Assembly (NCBI GenBank): GCA_025455765.1 | Contig: JALOLX010000051.1 | Coordinates: 1-8,316 of the forward strand | DNA: 8,316 bases | Source: Flavobacteriales bacterium | Lineage (GTDB): Bacteria > Bacteroidota > Bacteroidia > Flavobacteriales_F > PHOS-HE28 | Direction: 5' to 3' | In this document: piece by piece, positions 5,876 through 8,316 of the stretch | How the letters are laid out: each line of letters opens with the position of its first letter | Numbering within the stretch: position 1 is the stretch's first letter | Notes under the pieces: model-generated | What the model was told of the DNA's origin: nothing | The model's database searches: none | What the model saw: only the letters and a program-made list of their open reading frames with translations | Made by a program: the position numbers and the translations under genes

Positions 5876-6406
5876 ATGGCAACCCGTACCGAAAAAGACC
5901 AGGCCATCGAGGTCCTCATCGAGGAGATCAAGGCTTCCAGCGTGCTGTACCTGGCCGACACCACGTCGATGGACGCTGAGGCCACCAGCAACCTGCGTCG
6001 CGCCTGCAACAAGGCCGGCATCCGCATGAAGGTGGTGAAGAACACCTTGCTGCAGAAGGCCATGGAACGCGTGGAAGGCCGCGATTACAGCGGACTGTTC
6101 CCCACGCTGAAGGGCCAGACCAGCATCCTCTTCGCCGACAAGGGCAACGCCCCTGCGAAGCTCATCAAGGACTTCCGCAAGAAGGATACCAAGCCTCAGC
6201 TGAAGAGCGCCTGGATCGAGGAGGCGGTGTTCATCGGTGATGATCAGCTGGTGATGCTGACCAACCTGAAGGGCAGGGAGGAGCTCATCGGCGACATCAT
6301 CGCCCTGCTGCAGAGCCCGATGAAGAACGTCATCAGCGGCCTGCAAGGCAGCGGTGGCCAGAAGATCGCCGGCCTGCTCAAGACCCTCGAAGAGCGCCCC
6401 GCCTAA
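5876..6406 (+). CDS. rplJ: 50S ribosomal protein uL10
   Basis: uL10 anchors the L7/L12 dimers to the stalk base. The 176 residues show the N-terminal rRNA-binding domain (REKD-like TEKDQAIEVLIEEIK at 5-19, then KVVKNTLLQKAM at 52-63) and the C-terminal helix (about 135-172) that carries the L12 dimers, with KIAGLLKTLEE near the end. The ATG at 5876 gives the family N-terminus and lies 15 bases after the rplA stop, so the two are cotranscribed. No Shine-Dalgarno is present. In other bacteria the L10-L12 complex represses rplJ translation through a leader; the 15-base gap leaves no room for such a leader here, unless the target lies inside rplA. Confidence 0.97.
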   Translation: MATRTEKDQAIEVLIEEIKASSVLYLADTTSMDAEATSNLRRACNKAGIRMKVVKNTLLQKAMERVEGRDYSGLFPTLKGQTSILFADKGNAPAKLIKDFRKKDTKPQLKSAWIEEAVFIGDDQLVMLTNLKGREELIGDIIALLQSPMKNVISGLQGSGGQKIAGLLKTLEERPA

Positions 6407-6417
6407 GACACACACAC

Positions 6418-6446
6418 GGTCCGCGCCTTGGGAAGAAGGCGCGGCC
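6418..6446 (+). promoter_or_regulatory. Hairpin in the rplJ-rplL gap
   Basis: CCGCGCCTT (6421-6429) pairs perfectly with AAGGCGCGG (6436-6444) around loop GGGAAG, and GG (6418-6419) can add pairs with CC (6445-6446) past a bulged T. There is no T tract. It sits 12 bases after the rplJ stop and 57 before the rplL ATG, where an mRNA end or processing site would help give L12 its excess over L10. That use is inferred. Confidence 0.5.
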
Positions 6447-6503
6447 GATAGAACGCGTTACGCACAGTCCGCTTCCACGAACAATCTGTAACAACCCCGA
6501 ACA

Positions 6504-6881
6504 ATGGCAGACATCAAATCCCTGGGCGATCAGCTCGTGAACCTCACCGTGAAAGAGGTGAATGAACTGGCCCAGTACCTGAAGGATGAGTACAAGATCG
6601 AACCGGCAGCTGCTGCCGTAGCCGTGGCCGCTGGCCCTGCTGCTGGTGGTGGTGAGGCCGCCGAAGCCAAGACGAGCTTCGACGTGATCCTGAAGAGCGG
6701 CGGAGCCAACAAGCTCGCCGTGGTGAAGCTCGTGAAGGAGCTCACCGGCCTGGGTCTGAAGGAGGCCAAGGACCTCGTTGACGGCGCTCCGAAGCCGCTG
6801 AAGGAAGGTGTGTCCAAAGAGGACGCCGAGAGCCTGAAGCAGCAACTGACGGAAGCCGGCGCCGAAGTTGAGGTCAAGTAA
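6504..6881 (+). CDS. rplL: 50S ribosomal protein bL12 (L7/L12)
   Basis: bL12 is the multicopy stalk protein that recruits and activates the translational GTPases. All three parts are clear in the 125 residues: an N-terminal dimerisation and L10-binding helical hairpin (about 1-33, with LVNLTVKEVNELAQYL), an Ala/Gly-rich hinge (about 34-52), and the globular C-terminal domain (56-125) with FDVIL, NKLAVVKLVKELTGLGLKEA and LVDGAPKPLKE, the factor-binding surface. The ATG at 6504 has the A-rich GAACA context and no Shine-Dalgarno. Hairpins flank the gene on both sides (6418-6446 and 6899-6953), suggesting that its mRNA may exist as a separate stable piece. Confidence 0.98.
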   Translation: MADIKSLGDQLVNLTVKEVNELAQYLKDEYKIEPAAAAVAVAAGPAAGGGEAAEAKTSFDVILKSGGANKLAVVKLVKELTGLGLKEAKDLVDGAPKPLKEGVSKEDAESLKQQLTEAGAEVEVK

Positions 6882-6898
6882 GATCCGCTCAGCGACTG

Positions 6899-6953
6899 CA
6901 TCACAGCGGTACGGGAAGGCCCCACAGCGGGCCTTCCCGTCCGTGCTGTGATG
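6899..6953 (+). promoter_or_regulatory. Two-tier long hairpin between rplL and rpoB
   Basis: The inner stem pairs 6911-6922 with 6929-6940 (perfect 12 bp, loop CACAGC). The outer stem pairs 6899-6907 with 6945-6953 (perfect 9 bp). A short internal loop separates them. CACAGCGG occurs twice (6902-6909 and 6923-6930), so the 3' arm GCTGTG (6945-6950) could pair with either copy. TTTT (6960-6963) and a smaller hairpin (6967-6972 with 6978-6983) follow. In E. coli the same gap holds an attenuator and an RNase III site that lower rpoBC expression relative to rplJL; a similar role is inferred here. No promoter match was seen in the 187-base gap. Confidence 0.7.
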
Positions 6954-7068
6954 ATGCCATTTTAGAGGGCGGTGGTTCCGCCCCCCGGAGCGCCCCGATC
7001 CAGCGCACCGGCGTCCCTCGACAAGTTGGATCACGGACGGTCGTCCTACGTACCCCACATCCGCACCC

Positions 7069-8316
7069 ATGGCCCAGGCGAAGACCAGCTCCAAGCGCAG
7101 CAAACGCATCAATTTCGGCTCCAGCGCCCTGTCGTTCGATTACCCTGACTTCCTCGACATCCAGCTCCAGAGCTTCGAGGAGTTCTTCCAGATCGACACC
7201 CTTCCCGAACACCGCGAACAGGAAGGTCTCTTCAAGGTGTTCTCGGAGAATTTCCCGATCACCGATACCCGCAACCAGTTCGTTCTGGAGTTCCTGGACT
7301 ATTTCATCGATCCTCCCCGCTACAGCATCGAGGAGTGCATCGAACGTGGTCTTACCTACAGCGTGCCCCTGAAGGCCAAGCTGAAGCTTTACTGCACCGA
7401 TCCCGAACACGAGGATTTCGAGACGATCGTGCAGGACGTATACCTGGGACAGATCCCCTACATGACCCCCAAGGGCTCGTTCGTGGTGAACGGCGCCGAG
7501 CGCGTGGTGGTCAGCCAGCTGCACCGCAGCCCCGGCGTGTTCTTCGGCCAAAGCCGACATGCCAACGGCACCAAACTGTACAGTGCCCGCGTCATCCCCT
7601 TCAAAGGGTCCTGGATCGAATTCGCCACGGACATCAACGGGGTGATGTACGCTTACATCGACCGAAAGAAAAAGCTGCCGGTGACCACGCTGCTGCGTGC
7701 CATCGGCTTTGAAAGCGACAAGGACATCCTCTCCATCTTCGACCTGGCCGACGAGGTGAAGGTGACCAAGGCCAACATGAAGGACGCGGTGGGCCGCAAG
7801 CTCGCCGCCCGCGTGCTGAAGACCTGGGTGGAGGACTTCGTGGATGAGGACACCGGGGAGGTGGTGAGCATCGAGCGTAACGAAGTGCTCATCGACCGCG
7901 AGACCGTGATCGAGGACCACCACGTGGACCAGATCGTGGAGAGCGGCGCGAAGACCATCATCCTGCACAAGGAGAGCATCAACGCAGCCGACTACGCGCT
8001 GATCTACAATACCCTGCAGAAGGACACCTCGAACTCCGAAAAGGAGGCTGTGGAGGTGATCTACCGCCAGCTGCGCAATGCCGAGCCACCCGATCTGGAG
8101 ACGGCCCGCGGTGTGATCGACAAGCTCTTCTTCAGCGAACAGCGCTACGACCTCGGTGAGGTGGGCCGCTACCGCATCAACAAGAAGCTGGGCCTGGAGA
8201 GCGAGCTGAGCGTGCGCGTGCTCACCAAGGAGGACATCATCTTCATCATCAAGTACCTGATCGAGCTGGTGAACTCGAAGGCCGATGTGGACGACATCGA
8301 CCACTTGAGCAACCGC
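7069..8316 (+). CDS. rpoB: RNA polymerase beta subunit, N-terminal 416 residues (3' truncated by window)
   Basis: The frame stays open from the ATG at 7069 to the window end and encodes the protrusion and lobe domains of the beta subunit. Landmarks are FGSSALSFDYPDFLDIQLQS near the N-terminus (16-35), the fork-side segment GAERVVVSQLHRSPGVFF (142-159), which contains the position equivalent to E. coli Val146 of the N-terminal rifampicin site, and VDDIDHLSNR (407-416) at the edge. The main rifampicin clusters and the catalytic region lie beyond the window. Ser rather than Gly in DDIDHLSNR is, as far as I recall, the usual Bacteroidota form. No Shine-Dalgarno precedes the start; the first residues (MAQAKTSSKRSKRI) are a basic tail. 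The gene follows rplL after a 187-base gap with strong hairpins, and rpoC is expected next. Confidence 0.97.
   Translation, partial: MAQAKTSSKRSKRINFGSSALSFDYPDFLDIQLQSFEEFFQIDTLPEHREQEGLFKVFSENFPITDTRNQFVLEFLDYFIDPPRYSIEECIERGLTYSVPLKAKLKLYCTDPEHEDFETIVQDVYLGQIPYMTPKGSFVVNGAERVVVSQLHRSPGVFFGQSRHANGTKLYSARVIPFKGSWIEFATDINGVMYAYIDRKKKLPVTTLLRAIGFESDKDILSIFDLADEVKVTKANMKDAVGRKLAARVLKTWVEDFVDEDTGEVVSIERNEVLIDRETVIEDHHVDQIVESGAKTIILHKESINAADYALIYNTLQKDTSNSEKEAVEVIYRQLRNAEPPDLETARGVIDKLFFSEQRYDLGEVGRYRINKKLGLESELSVRVLTKEDIIFIIKYLIELVNSKADVDDIDHLSNR

Noticed and set aside
4730..6415. 561-codon antisense open frame opposite rplK, rplA and rplJ
   Set aside because: It spans three well-identified ribosomal protein genes and their gaps. 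Its composition is His/Leu/Gly-rich and no promoter or start signal supports it.
6901..8304. 467-codon antisense open frame opposite rpoB
   Set aside because: This is the shadow of the rpoB N-terminus. Stop codons are rare on the opposite strand because of GC-ending codons.

Overview
This window is a housekeeping segment of a Bacteroidota chromosome, most likely a fairly GC-rich member of the Flavobacteriales or a relative (GC near 60% by eye, not counted). Three things point to this lineage. The gene order (rpsU, xer recombinase, hpf, four tRNAs, tuf, tRNA-Trp, secE, nusG, rplKAJL, rpoB) is the usual Bacteroidota one. Both recognisable promoters are of the Bacteroidota primary-sigma type, TTG or TTTG, then 19 bases, then TAnnTTTG. 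Upstream Shine-Dalgarno sequences are almost absent, with one telling exception at rpsU. All genes lie on the + strand.

Layout: 1-243 is the 3' end of an acyl-CoA dehydrogenase gene. 274-580 is a self-contained rpsU unit with promoter, Shine-Dalgarno site, 63-codon gene and strong intrinsic terminator. 585-1800 holds a XerC/D-type recombinase and a short hibernation factor (hpf), ending in a terminator whose tail overlaps the next promoter. 1870-3734 is the tRNA-Thr(UGU), tRNA-Tyr(GUA), tRNA-Gly(UCC), tRNA-Thr(GGU), tuf unit, with a two-hairpin leader and a GC-rich hairpin after tuf. 3769-6881 carries tRNA-Trp(CCA), secE, nusG, rplK, rplA, rplJ and rplL. 7069-8316 is the first 416 codons of rpoB, which runs off the window. 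No gap between genes exceeds 190 bases.

Together the genes supply the core of gene expression: EF-Tu and tRNAs for elongation, the L11/L1 and L10/L12 stalk proteins of the large subunit, bS21 of the small subunit, NusG and RpoB for transcription, SecE for secretion, and Hpf for idling ribosomes.

I found no phage, insertion sequence, CRISPR array, defence locus or undescribed protein system. What deserves a second look is regulatory: the rpsU gene looks wired for autoregulation through an otherwise occluded anti-Shine-Dalgarno; SD-like sequences sit freely inside coding regions; the tRNA leader and the rplL-rpoB gap hold elaborate hairpins, the latter with a possible alternative fold; and two of five tRNA genes lack an encoded CCA.
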